Below, piece by piece: positions 1-7,901 of a DNA stretch of 64,000 nt. Every line of letters begins with the position of its first letter. Position 1 is the first letter of the stretch. The notes below the pieces were generated by a model, which worked only from the letters and a program-made list of their open reading frames with translations, was not told the DNA's origin and did not search any database. Source of the DNA: Paenibacillus alba (GTDB lineage Bacteria; Bacillota; Bacilli; Paenibacillales; NBRC-103111); NCBI RefSeq assembly GCF_013204855.1, contig NZ_JABMKZ010000004.1, forward strand, positions 248,001-312,000, read 5' to 3'. The translations under genes were made by a program, and so were the position numbers.

Positions 1-852
1 GACCAAGCTGCCCGCGATAACGCTAACTGTAAATTTAAGATTTTTAAATAAGTACAAATCCAAGACAGGCTGCTTCGCTCCAAGCTCCACCCAGATCAAC
101 AGGATTAAACTGAAGAAAGCAACAAACAGCAGGCTGACAATGAACAAGGATGTCCAACCTTGTGACTGCCCTTTGCTTAAAGCCAGCAGCAGGCTCCCGA
201 AGAAGATCATGGACAAAAGCGCCCCGGGCGTGTCAAATTTTAATCCGGATGTGCGCGGCGACTCCTTCATGAGAATCTTTCCTAATATTACAGCCAAAAT
301 CCCGATCGGCACATTGATGAAAAAGAGAATCCGCCAGCTGAAATTTTGGATTAGATATCCCCCGAATGTCGGCCCGAGTGCGGGAGCCACCATCGCCGCA
401 ATCCCCCATAGGCCCATTGCCGTACCTGTTTTTTCCTTGGGAAAGGTCGTGAAAATAATGGACATCCCGACCGGCATGATGAAGCCGCCGGCGAATCCTT
501 GAATAATCCTGAACATAATCATGGTGTTGGCGCTCCACGCCAAACCGCATAATACGGAAAATACGGTAAAACCGGCTACGGAATAAATAAATAAGTTCTT
601 ATTGCCGAATCTCGCCCCCAAATATCCGCTCATCGGAATGACCATCGCAGAAGCTAGCGTATATCCGGTAATGATCCATTGCATGGTCGTGAGATCCGAA
701 CCGAATACGGCGACGAACTTGTTCATGGCCACGTTCATTAAGCTGCTGTTCAACACAGCGACAAAGGTACCTATGATGATGGCAATAAGCGAAAACCACA
801 TTTGACTGTTGCCTTCTGATTTTGGTTGTGTAACCACCGATTCATCGGCCAT
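1..852 (-). CDS. DHA2-type MFS drug efflux pump (3' part outside window)
   Basis: The reading frame is open from an ATG at 852 to the left edge, giving the first 284 codons of a multi-spanning membrane transporter. An AGGAGG site lies 7 bases before the start. Residues about 20 onward show the family pattern: a first helix with VLNSSLMNVAMN, then WIITGYTLASAM and the loop GARFGNKN typical of EmrB/QacA pumps, which use the proton gradient to export drugs. It is nearly the same protein as the complete 521-residue pump at 21251-22816, so about 237 residues are missing here. It is the third gene of the operon 2860 to 1, 11 bases after the lipoprotein adaptor. The substrate cannot be told from sequence. 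Confidence 0.93.
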   Translation of the reverse strand, partial: MADESVVTQPKSEGNSQMWFSLIAIIIGTFVAVLNSSLMNVAMNKFVAVFGSDLTTMQWIITGYTLASAMVIPMSGYLGARFGNKNLFIYSVAGFTVFSVLCGLAWSANTMIMFRIIQGFAGGFIMPVGMSIIFTTFPKEKTGTAMGLWGIAAMVAPALGPTFGGYLIQNFSWRILFFINVPIGILAVILGKILMKESPRTSGLKFDTPGALLSMIFFGSLLLALSKGQSQGWTSLFIVSLLFVAFFSLILLIWVELGAKQPVLDLYLFKNLKFTVSVIAGSLV

Positions 853-863
853 AAGAGTGCCTC

Positions 864-2180
864 CTATTCGGCTTTTACCTTCGTGCCCTCAGTCAAATTG
901 GCTGTAGGATTCACGATGATTTGTTGGTTGGCTTTGATTTTATCGTTAGGCTGCACATACAGCCAATCCTGGTTCTTCTCTTCTGTTTTCACCTCAACGA
1001 GATGTGCCATATTGGTATCCATGGTGAACAGATATTCCTTTTGATCTTTTTTGACAACAGCGCTTTTCGGCACTTCCACACGACTTTGCTGGGCAGCATC
1101 CAATTTCACTTCTGCCACCATGCCGGCAAACAACAAACCCTCTTTATTGTCGACTTTTACTTTGACAGGAAATGAGTTGCTGTTCGTGTTCGCAACCGGG
1201 CTAACGAATGCGATTACGCCATGAAAGCTCTTATCCGGTATGTTTTGTATAGTGACGTCTACCGTCATGCCCTCTTTCACTTGTGAAATCTGGCTATCCG
1301 CAACACTCAACTCCACCTGAACTTGATCCATATTGACAAGCGAGAGCATCTGCACGCCGGCTTGCGCCAGCTCACCCGGCGAAATGCTTTTCTTCACGAT
1401 GATTCCGTCGATCGGAGCGGTAATTGTCGCATTGCTAAGCCCGCTGTTCGCAAGCTCAAGACTCGCGTTCAAACGGTCAACATCTGCCTGAAGTGCTTTG
1501 AGCGTATTGTCGGTAGGTCCGATTTTGGTGAGCTGCAGCTTGGCCTCGGCTCCCTGCAATTGGGCTTGAGCCGTTTTCTGCGCACCTTTCGCCTGCTCGT
1601 AGCTGGCTTTCGCCTTTTCATAATCGAGCGTACCTTTATCCAAATCTGCTTGAGATACACTAGAACTGCTATCGAATGCATTGCGTATACGGTTATAAGT
1701 GCTTGTTGAGAGATCCAGCGCAGCCTTAGCTTGTTCCAGTCCAGCAGTCGTTTGTTCGTAAGCGCCGCGGGCTGCATTTATTGAGCTTTGAAGTCCTTCA
1801 ATCTCTTGTGTTCTGGCGCCTGCCTGTGTATCGGCGAGCTTCGCTTGAGCAGCTATGGAGGATGATTCAGCTTGTTTAACCTGCTGGGTTAATTCATTGG
1901 TTTCAAGTTGAAACAACACATCGCCCTTTTTAACTTTGCTGCCTTCCTGTACATTGACTTCAGCAACTTTACCAGAAACCTTCGAGACAATATTGATGCT
2001 CTGGTCTGGAATAACTTTCCCGCTCAAGCCTGCAGCTGAAAACTGTCCAAGCTTTATCACTTGTACCGGAACGGCCGACGTACCCGATTCTGCTGCCTCT
2101 TTGGCCCCGCATCCGGGAAGAATAGCGACGGCAGCAAGCATAAGAACGGCAGGAACAATTAATTTACTTAATTTATTCAT
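864..2180 (-). CDS. Lipoprotein periplasmic-adaptor-like (HlyD/RND family) subunit of efflux pump
   Basis: This 438-residue protein has a signal peptide ending in the lipobox LPGC, so it should be lipid-anchored outside the membrane. Residues about 45-85 form the first lipoyl half (KVAEVNVQEGSKVKKGD), about 90-230 form a long Ala/Gln/Lys-rich coiled-coil hairpin, then come the second lipoyl half (ATITAPIDGIIVKKSISPGE) and a beta-barrel. This is the layout of membrane-fusion proteins that couple pumps to export. A GAGGAG site precedes the ATG. It lies between the short adaptor (20-base gap) and the MFS gene. It has the same length as, and is highly similar to, the protein at 19923-21239. Its partner beyond the membrane in a Gram-positive cell is unknown. 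Confidence 0.9.
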   Translation of the reverse strand: MNKLSKLIVPAVLMLAAVAILPGCGAKEAAESGTSAVPVQVIKLGQFSAAGLSGKVIPDQSINIVSKVSGKVAEVNVQEGSKVKKGDVLFQLETNELTQQVKQAESSSIAAQAKLADTQAGARTQEIEGLQSSINAARGAYEQTTAGLEQAKAALDLSTSTYNRIRNAFDSSSSVSQADLDKGTLDYEKAKASYEQAKGAQKTAQAQLQGAEAKLQLTKIGPTDNTLKALQADVDRLNASLELANSGLSNATITAPIDGIIVKKSISPGELAQAGVQMLSLVNMDQVQVELSVADSQISQVKEGMTVDVTIQNIPDKSFHGVIAFVSPVANTNSNSFPVKVKVDNKEGLLFAGMVAEVKLDAAQQSRVEVPKSAVVKKDQKEYLFTMDTNMAHLVEVKTEEKNQDWLYVQPNDKIKANQQIIVNPTANLTEGTKVKAE

Positions 2181-2200
2181 ATGAACTGGCTCCTCTTTGT

Positions 2201-2860
2201 TTAATTGCTCTTCAAGTGAATTTTGATCGTCGTGCTGATTCCCGGCAATAGGTTAAGACCTTGGTTGTCATCAATCGCTATTTTGATCGGAATGCGCTGA
2301 GTCACCTTGGTGAAATTACCGCTCGTGTTCGTTGCCGGTAGCAGTGAGAAGGTCGATGCCGTTGCCTTGCTGATTTCGCTTACTTTCCCCGTCAATACCT
2401 TGCCTGGAAAATTATCCAATTTGATGTCAACTTTCTGACCATCGCGGATTTTATTAATGATCGTTTCTTCGATATTGGCCGACACATACAATTTATTGGT
2501 GTCTACGACCATCGCTACAGCCTGACCTAACGACGCCACCTCTCCGGCCCTGATCAATGTCTTGATAACCGTGCCTTCTATCGGTGATCTCAATGCCGCC
2601 TGATCAATACTGCTCGTAGCCAAACTATTGATATCCTGCTTCCCGATAATCTGATCAGCAAGAACATGCTCGCCTTCTTCGACCTGTAAGGAAGTTACCT
2701 TGCCAGTAATACGCGGCATCACTTTATATATATTTCCCGCCAGTCTGGAATCCTCGGTAGAGATATAATTCTGACCTTGATACCAGAAATAACCGCCGAT
2801 CGCCCCGCCAGCGATTACCATAGCAGCTAAAATGACATACAACATAATTTTTCGTTTCAT
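2201..2860 (-). CDS. Short HlyD/EmrA-like membrane adaptor without coiled-coil hairpin
   Basis: This 219-residue protein has one N-terminal transmembrane helix (about residues 5-27) and the EmrA-type lipoyl and beta-barrel core: YKVMPRITGKVTSLQVEEGE, then LRSPIEGTVIKTLIRAGE, then a barrel ending in IKIHLKSN. Between the two lipoyl halves there are only about 12 residues, where usual EmrA proteins carry a long helical hairpin. A GAGGAG site sits 5 bases before the ATG. It is the first gene of the operon and so the one directly controlled by the operators at 2981-3029. It is paired with a second, hairpin-bearing adaptor encoded next, which is unusual. Its close paralogue is at 19242-19901. Confidence 0.88.
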   Translation of the reverse strand: MKRKIMLYVILAAMVIAGGAIGGYFWYQGQNYISTEDSRLAGNIYKVMPRITGKVTSLQVEEGEHVLADQIIGKQDINSLATSSIDQAALRSPIEGTVIKTLIRAGEVASLGQAVAMVVDTNKLYVSANIEETIINKIRDGQKVDIKLDNFPGKVLTGKVSEISKATASTFSLLPATNTSGNFTKVTQRIPIKIAIDDNQGLNLLPGISTTIKIHLKSN

Positions 2861-2980
2861 GGCTTCTCCTCTACTTTCTTATGCATAAGTCTCGCAAACA
2901 AATCGATAGATCTCTTCATCATGCTTCATTTTGGAAATTCATCAGTATATTCGGTAAACCTCCCCATGAGTTATTTTTGT

Positions 2981-3029
2981 AACGATTGTTTTTAACAATT
3001 ATTTTTAACGTTTGTTTTTAACAATCGTT
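2981..3029. promoter_or_regulatory. Tandem palindromes, probable TetR operators
   Basis: Two adjacent palindromes, 2981-3003 and 3007-3029, share the form AACGnTTGTT-TTT-AACAATnrTT. The outer arms AACGATTGTT (2981) and AACAATCGTT (3020) are exact reverse complements. They lie between the divergent adaptor operon and the TetR gene, the standard place for a TetR dimer to repress both. The rest of the 378-base gap (2861-3238) holds one hairpin at 3112-3144 and nothing else recognised. Confidence 0.7.
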
Positions 3030-3111
3030 CAACTCTTTATGAAGGCAATTATATGACCTTCTTTTTAGGCAGTCAATTAAAATTTTTCCAACTATTCAAT
3101 TGTCCCAATCG

Positions 3112-3144
3112 AAAAAGCCTGCGATCCTTTGTAAGGAGTCGCAG
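3112..3144 (-). terminator. Terminator-like hairpin in leader of efflux operon
   Basis: Arms CTGCGATCCTT (3119-3129) and AAGGAGTCGCAG (3133-3144) pair with one bulged base. Read on the minus strand the stem is followed by CTTTTTC. No minus-strand gene lies directly upstream, so it may be an attenuator or may stop antisense transcripts. Confidence 0.4.
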
Positions 3145-3238
3145 AAAGGGAAAATTGACTAAAGTTATAATCTCCTTTAAAATTCGTCTAGACAGGTTTT
3201 ACTAACAGCTGTTAAACGGAGGTGCAGGTGATTCCTAT

Positions 3239-3814
3239 ATGAGCAAACAGGAGTTTGATGTCAAACATAAAATTATCGTGTCTGCAAAAAAGCTATTCTC
3301 CGAACTGGGCTATGATGGAACGAGTGTTAGAAAAATTTGTGACGAAGCCGGGGTTTCATTGCCGCTAGTTTCGTATCATTTCGGGGGGAAGGAAAACGTA
3401 TTTCTTGCCATACTCGAACAACTAAGCAAGCTTCCTTATTTTCCCGAGACGGGGGATCCAAAGCTTGATTTACAGAATTATCTAGAGGTCTATATTTCCT
3501 TTTATCGGCAAGAACGAGAACTTTCACAAATCATTAGACAAGAACTAGCTATGAATAGTGCAAGATCGGACAAGATCATTTCGTTTATTCAAGCCACAAC
3601 AGATAAATTAAAAGGTATTTTGGAAAATGGTAGAGACAAAGGTGTCTTTAAATTTGAGTCCACATCGAACAACGTGCGATTCATCCTTGGGTGTTTGACC
3701 ATGACCTTCTCAAAATCCGAAGTGCTCGAAATCCTCATCGGACAAACAGATAGCAGCAACTACCCGATTGAAAAAGAAGTTTTTGATTTTATTTATAAAG
3801 CAATTCGAAGTTAA
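3239..3814 (+). CDS. TetR-family repressor, likely of the adjacent efflux operon
   Basis: This 191-residue regulator has a typical TetR DNA-binding domain at residues 8-55: an AAKKLFSELGYDGTS-type first helix, the helix-turn-helix VRKICDEAGVSLPLVSYHFGGKE, then a helical ligand domain. It is transcribed away from the efflux operon and shares the intergenic region with the tandem palindromes, so it most likely represses both and responds to a pump substrate. The start is supported by AGGTG nine bases upstream. The ligand domain gives no clue to the inducer. Confidence 0.88.
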   Translation: MSKQEFDVKHKIIVSAKKLFSELGYDGTSVRKICDEAGVSLPLVSYHFGGKENVFLAILEQLSKLPYFPETGDPKLDLQNYLEVYISFYRQERELSQIIRQELAMNSARSDKIISFIQATTDKLKGILENGRDKGVFKFESTSNNVRFILGCLTMTFSKSEVLEILIGQTDSSNYPIEKEVFDFIYKAIRS

Positions 3815-3835
3815 CATGTCGTGTATGAAATAGAA

Positions 3836-3866
3836 AACGGAGCACGCAAACCAGCGTGACTCCGTT
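3836..3866. terminator. Bidirectional terminator between convergent genes
   Basis: AACGGAG-CACGC pairs with GCGTG-a-CTCCGTT, with T-rich tails on both sides. It lies between the TetR gene (plus) and the GH105-like gene (minus). The stem resembles those at 17004 and 25217. Confidence 0.7.
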
Positions 3867-3899
3867 ATTGTTGTTCCACAAATGATTTCCCAGCTGACT

Positions 3900-6068
3900 T
3901 CAACGTCTCATTCGCTGCTGTACATTCATAACCTCAACCCCCGCCAGCATCACGATCCCAATCCCATGCGTATCATTCAACAGCCATGGCAGTTCATCCT
4001 TGTAATAACGTCCAGAGAACGAATAGCCCGAGCCTCTGCATACGCCATAAATATTTCCGAGCTTATCGATATTGATCTTAGTTAATCCTTCCCAGCCTTT
4101 CATCACAGCTTGCACATAGGCTTCAGGCTCTAGCAGCCAGCCGTTCTGAATACCTTTCGCGAAGGCGTACACAAACATGGACGTACAGGACGTCTCCTCA
4201 TACGAAGCAGAATCGGTCAATACTTGATGCCAGAGCCCGTTTACCCCTTGCAATCGCAAATACCCGGCACACAACTCGCGATAAAAAGCTATCAATGCTT
4301 CCCGCTTTTCGTGCTTCTCCGGAAGCGCGCCTAACAGCTCAGCAAGTGAGAACAGCACCCATCCGTTCCCACGGCCCCATGGGATTAGCGTCGGCCGATC
4401 GGTTTTAAAATCATAGATGTGCGACATGATTTGTTGATCCGGCATATATAAATAGTCTTTATACAGGAGGATTTGCTTAGCCGCATCGTCCATGTAGGAA
4501 GCATCCTGCGAATAGGCGGAATACCTGTATAAGAAAGGAACGCTCATATACAAATCATCGCACCAAAGCGTATCTTTCATGAAATCTACGCTTCCGCGCA
4601 CCCGGTAAAGCGCGCCACTTGGCAGCCGATCCTGAACGCGAGTTATGTAGTCGGCGATTCGGGCGGCCACCTTCTCCGCTCCTTCCATCTTCCCATATTC
4701 AAGAGCGGCCAGCATCGTCGCGCCGAATGAACCGCAATCATCCAAGCTGTCAATGAAGGCCAATTGATTGTTGACGCCCGCAGCCCCATACTGCTTTCCG
4801 TCCCATAACGAATACTCGTCGAAGGATGTGCTTTGCTCCACATGGCGGCGTACATAATCGATATAATCCTGCCTGCGAAGAGCCGCACCCGTCTGCATAA
4901 GTCCATATAACGTAACGCCAAGCGGATAATTCCATTTTGCATAAAGCGTATTCTCCAGGTATGGTCGAACCCAGGCGTTCGGCATGTCGCATCTCCAATA
5001 GGTGCCTCCCCTGCCGTCATCATGCACTTGGTTCAACAATTGGATCTCTTCCGGTTCAGGTACGCTGCCCTCCTCAAAAGAGCCCAAATATAACCAGTGA
5101 TCCCTAAGGCCTTCCACCGGAAAAGGCGGAATCAAGGATACCGCATGGTCCACCTCGACAGGCTGCAAAGAAAAGCCCCACTCGCTTCGCGTACAAGTCG
5201 AACGCACGACGATTTCGTTATCTCCGAAGGAAAGCGGAATATCAACTTGAAATTCACCGCTGTCCTGCGCCGAATACACTTCTTTGCCATTTACGTAGAG
5301 TGTCAAGGAACCGTCATGCTTGCCAAGCCATCTGCTTGGCTGTCCTTCAGGCCCCCTGCTGTGCGCTTTTGTCCAAGCGATGGCCGTACGTCCTGACTCC
5401 GCGCTGAACAACCTCTTGAAGACGCCGCCCTGCTGCGCCTCTTCGCTCCAACTCAGGTTCGGCAGCCAACGCACGGGACCCTCTGTTTCGCGCAGTCCTT
5501 CCGCCAGCAGCTGCTGCGCATCTAGCCTTGTCGGCTCCGAATACATCCAGCCTTCCTGACCATCACGCTCCGGCGCCCCGCAGATGAAATGCAAAGGAAA
5601 GTTTTTGTACGAGCCAGTGCCGAATACACCACCGCATCCATTGGCTGTCTTCTCGAACTGGAGCACAAACTCGTTCCAGCCTTTGTTCATCTGTGCGCGG
5701 AAGCCGTTCTTGCGTTCAGGGGCCATTTCATCCGAAATATTCGACGCAAACACGCGCGTGCCGTTCACGTAAATATGAACCGGACTATAGCAGCTAATGC
5801 CAAAGTTCAACTCTACTGGCTGATCGCTCCAAAGCTTTGCCCAAGCATACACAAACTCTCCAATGCGCAAATCCTCAAATTTATCCTGAAAATCCATGAC
5901 ATATCGGTAGTCGTGAATACGTGTGAAACTATCCTTACAGAACAACCTGTACACAAATGGATGTGCAGGATTCGCCCCCATATAACGCTGAGCAATCGTC
6001 TGAAGGACACCCTCCACATTGTGGTTGCATTTCTTGAATACAGATTCATTGGGATCAAAATAGGTCAT
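3900..6068 (-). CDS. GH105/GH88-like unsaturated uronyl hydrolase with N-terminal beta-sandwich
   Basis: This 722-residue protein has no signal peptide and is probably cytoplasmic. The first ~340 residues are beta-rich accessory modules. About residues 370-715 match the (alpha/alpha)6 fold of YteR/GH105 enzymes, which remove the unsaturated uronic acid left by pectin or rhamnogalacturonan lyases. Visible family motifs are WCDDLYMSVPF (the DD pair includes the expected catalytic Asp), PWGRGNGWVLFSLAELL, WHQVLTD and EETSCTSMFVYAFAKGI. The start at 6068 is chosen because AGAGGAG lies 9 bases upstream; a longer frame reaches 6113 without such a site. It is last in the polysaccharide locus, after a weak hairpin, and the binding-protein gene precedes it. 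The exact glycan is inferred. Confidence 0.85.
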   Translation of the reverse strand: MTYFDPNESVFKKCNHNVEGVLQTIAQRYMGANPAHPFVYRLFCKDSFTRIHDYRYVMDFQDKFEDLRIGEFVYAWAKLWSDQPVELNFGISCYSPVHIYVNGTRVFASNISDEMAPERKNGFRAQMNKGWNEFVLQFEKTANGCGGVFGTGSYKNFPLHFICGAPERDGQEGWMYSEPTRLDAQQLLAEGLRETEGPVRWLPNLSWSEEAQQGGVFKRLFSAESGRTAIAWTKAHSRGPEGQPSRWLGKHDGSLTLYVNGKEVYSAQDSGEFQVDIPLSFGDNEIVVRSTCTRSEWGFSLQPVEVDHAVSLIPPFPVEGLRDHWLYLGSFEEGSVPEPEEIQLLNQVHDDGRGGTYWRCDMPNAWVRPYLENTLYAKWNYPLGVTLYGLMQTGAALRRQDYIDYVRRHVEQSTSFDEYSLWDGKQYGAAGVNNQLAFIDSLDDCGSFGATMLAALEYGKMEGAEKVAARIADYITRVQDRLPSGALYRVRGSVDFMKDTLWCDDLYMSVPFLYRYSAYSQDASYMDDAAKQILLYKDYLYMPDQQIMSHIYDFKTDRPTLIPWGRGNGWVLFSLAELLGALPEKHEKREALIAFYRELCAGYLRLQGVNGLWHQVLTDSASYEETSCTSMFVYAFAKGIQNGWLLEPEAYVQAVMKGWEGLTKINIDKLGNIYGVCRGSGYSFSGRYYKDELPWLLNDTHGIGIVMLAGVEVMNVQQRMRR

Positions 6069-6099
6069 TGCAGAAAACTCCTCTCTTCTATAAGACAAA

Positions 6100-6126
6100 G
6101 GCTCCCACACCATAAGCGCGGGAGCC
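6100..6126 (-). terminator. Weak hairpin between binding protein and hydrolase genes
   Basis: GGCTCCC and GGGAGCC arms with a 13-base loop, followed on the minus strand by TTTGTCTTA. It could reduce read-through so that the binding protein is made in excess of the enzyme. Confidence 0.45.
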
Positions 6127-6139
6127 GGTTGAGCTTGTT

Positions 6140-7687
6140 TTATTTTGCGGCAAGACGCTTCTTGTAAGCGTCCGTCATTTCTTGGCTCATTTTCACGACG
6201 TTCGCATCCGCCTTTAATTTAGTAACAAAATCGTCCCATGCAGCAATCGATTCTTTTCCTAAAATGACCTTAACTTTCATATCAAGCACTTTCTTTTGCA
6301 GCTCCGGCAAATATTGCATAGCGGTCGGGGAGTATAGGCCGATGCTGATATCCGCTTGGCTTGTTTTGGCACGCTCGTCTTGAACGTTTCTGTACAAATC
6401 CTGCGTTTCCTTCTGGAAGAAGTTCTTCACCGTACTCGCATAGGGGTCAGCCACATACACGATCTGATTGAAATCCGGTCCGCCGTCATCCGCTAATTTC
6501 TTGGAATCAACCACTTTCACACCGTCTTTGACGGTATGATCCACGCCCTCCATCCCATACGTTTGAATCGCGAATACATCGTCATTCATCCACGTGTCGA
6601 TCATTTTCAGAATACGCTTCATTTTATCTTCTTTAACGGTTTTGGGAATCGCTAGAACGCCGGAGAATCCAGGCCCTTTCGGATTGTAACCGTTAATCGT
6701 TGTAGCTGGATAGAAATCGGTTTCTTTCACATTCGGATTAATCTTTTTCAAATCATTCAAATAGTCGGACACTACCGTTCCTGTTTTATCGACAAGACCG
6801 CCCGCTTTATCGGTTTTCACAATGTCCTTCACCTGACTGGGCTTCAGAGAAGCGAAATCTTCCGGAATCAATTTCTCCTTATACAGCTTAATGACGAATT
6901 CAAGCGCTTGACGCTCTTCCGGGAGAAACGATTTAAACACCATCTGATCGTTCAGCCATTTCCAATCTCCGTTCGCTTTAGCAAAGGAATTCTCAATTTG
7001 ACCCAGTGTATCGGACACTTTATCTCCATTCGTCGCATTAATGGCAAGACCAATCGTATCTTTCTTGCCGTTCTTATCCGGATCATTCTCAGTAAAAGCT
7101 TTGTAAGCCTGATAAAGCTCATCTGTGGTGGTCGGAACCTTCAGACCAAGCGTATCCAGCCAATCCTTACGGAAGAGAAAGAACGTATCTCCTTCCGTTG
7201 GACGCGGACGTGGGATGGCATAGTTTTTGCCATCTTCCATTTTGGTCAAATCCCAGGCGGTTTTGGAAATCTTGCTGTTCAAGTTGGGATAATCTTTGAT
7301 GGAATCGGTCAAATCCCAGAATGCGCCCTGCTGAACCATGCCCCGGAATACGGAAGTAAACGGATCAGGGATGTAAATAAGTTCAGGAATGTCGCCCGAC
7401 GCCAGTGTAACGTTCAATTTATCGGGATAACTATTGGCAGATACCCATTGAACGTTCAATTTGGAATTGGTCGCTTTCTCAATAGCCATCTTGATAGCGT
7501 TGTCATTTGCCGGCGGATTAGCGCTAAGAAGAATCGTCATAATGTTGACGTTCAGCGGCGCATTGTCAGTTCCGGGTTGAGCTGTGGAAGTGCTTTCAGA
7601 TTTACTTCCGCATGCCGTGAGTGCGGTCGCCGCAATCAGCATGACAGTCAAACTACATGCTGCTTTCTTTCTAACTTTGAAAGTCAT
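6140..7687 (-). CDS. CUT1 sugar ABC importer, solute-binding lipoprotein (LplA-like)
   Basis: This 515-residue exported lipoprotein has a signal peptide ending in a LTAC lipobox, followed by a Ser/Thr linker and the two-lobe fold of large Paenibacillus oligosaccharide-binding proteins (NIMTILLSANPP near the start, YAIPRPRPTEGDTFFLFRKDW about residues 145-165). It would capture oligosaccharides for the permeases at 10325-12177. The start at 7687 is preferred because AAGGGG lies 9 bases before it; the ATG at 7696 abuts that site. It is separated from the permeases by the AraC gene, so it may have its own promoter in 7688-7901, where TTGCACA occurs twice 18 bases apart. Confidence 0.88.
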   Translation of the reverse strand: MTFKVRKKAACSLTVMLIAATALTACGSKSESTSTAQPGTDNAPLNVNIMTILLSANPPANDNAIKMAIEKATNSKLNVQWVSANSYPDKLNVTLASGDIPELIYIPDPFTSVFRGMVQQGAFWDLTDSIKDYPNLNSKISKTAWDLTKMEDGKNYAIPRPRPTEGDTFFLFRKDWLDTLGLKVPTTTDELYQAYKAFTENDPDKNGKKDTIGLAINATNGDKVSDTLGQIENSFAKANGDWKWLNDQMVFKSFLPEERQALEFVIKLYKEKLIPEDFASLKPSQVKDIVKTDKAGGLVDKTGTVVSDYLNDLKKINPNVKETDFYPATTINGYNPKGPGFSGVLAIPKTVKEDKMKRILKMIDTWMNDDVFAIQTYGMEGVDHTVKDGVKVVDSKKLADDGGPDFNQIVYVADPYASTVKNFFQKETQDLYRNVQDERAKTSQADISIGLYSPTAMQYLPELQKKVLDMKVKVILGKESIAAWDDFVTKLKADANVVKMSQEMTDAYKKRLAAK

Positions 7688-7901
7688 TTGTTTCATCCCC
7701 TTAAGTATGATTTGAAATTGTCTTCGTGTTGTGATTCACATCGTAAGGGATATCCAGCTTCCCGACAACCGGACTTTCTTGCAGCCGCTCTCAACGACTA
7801 TTTATCCTTTGTTGCACACTATTCATTCCTTGCACATAGCCAAGAATCCCGCTGCCCGCCTGGTTTTTCGCCGAAAAAACAAGGCATGGAAGTGGAATTC
7901 G

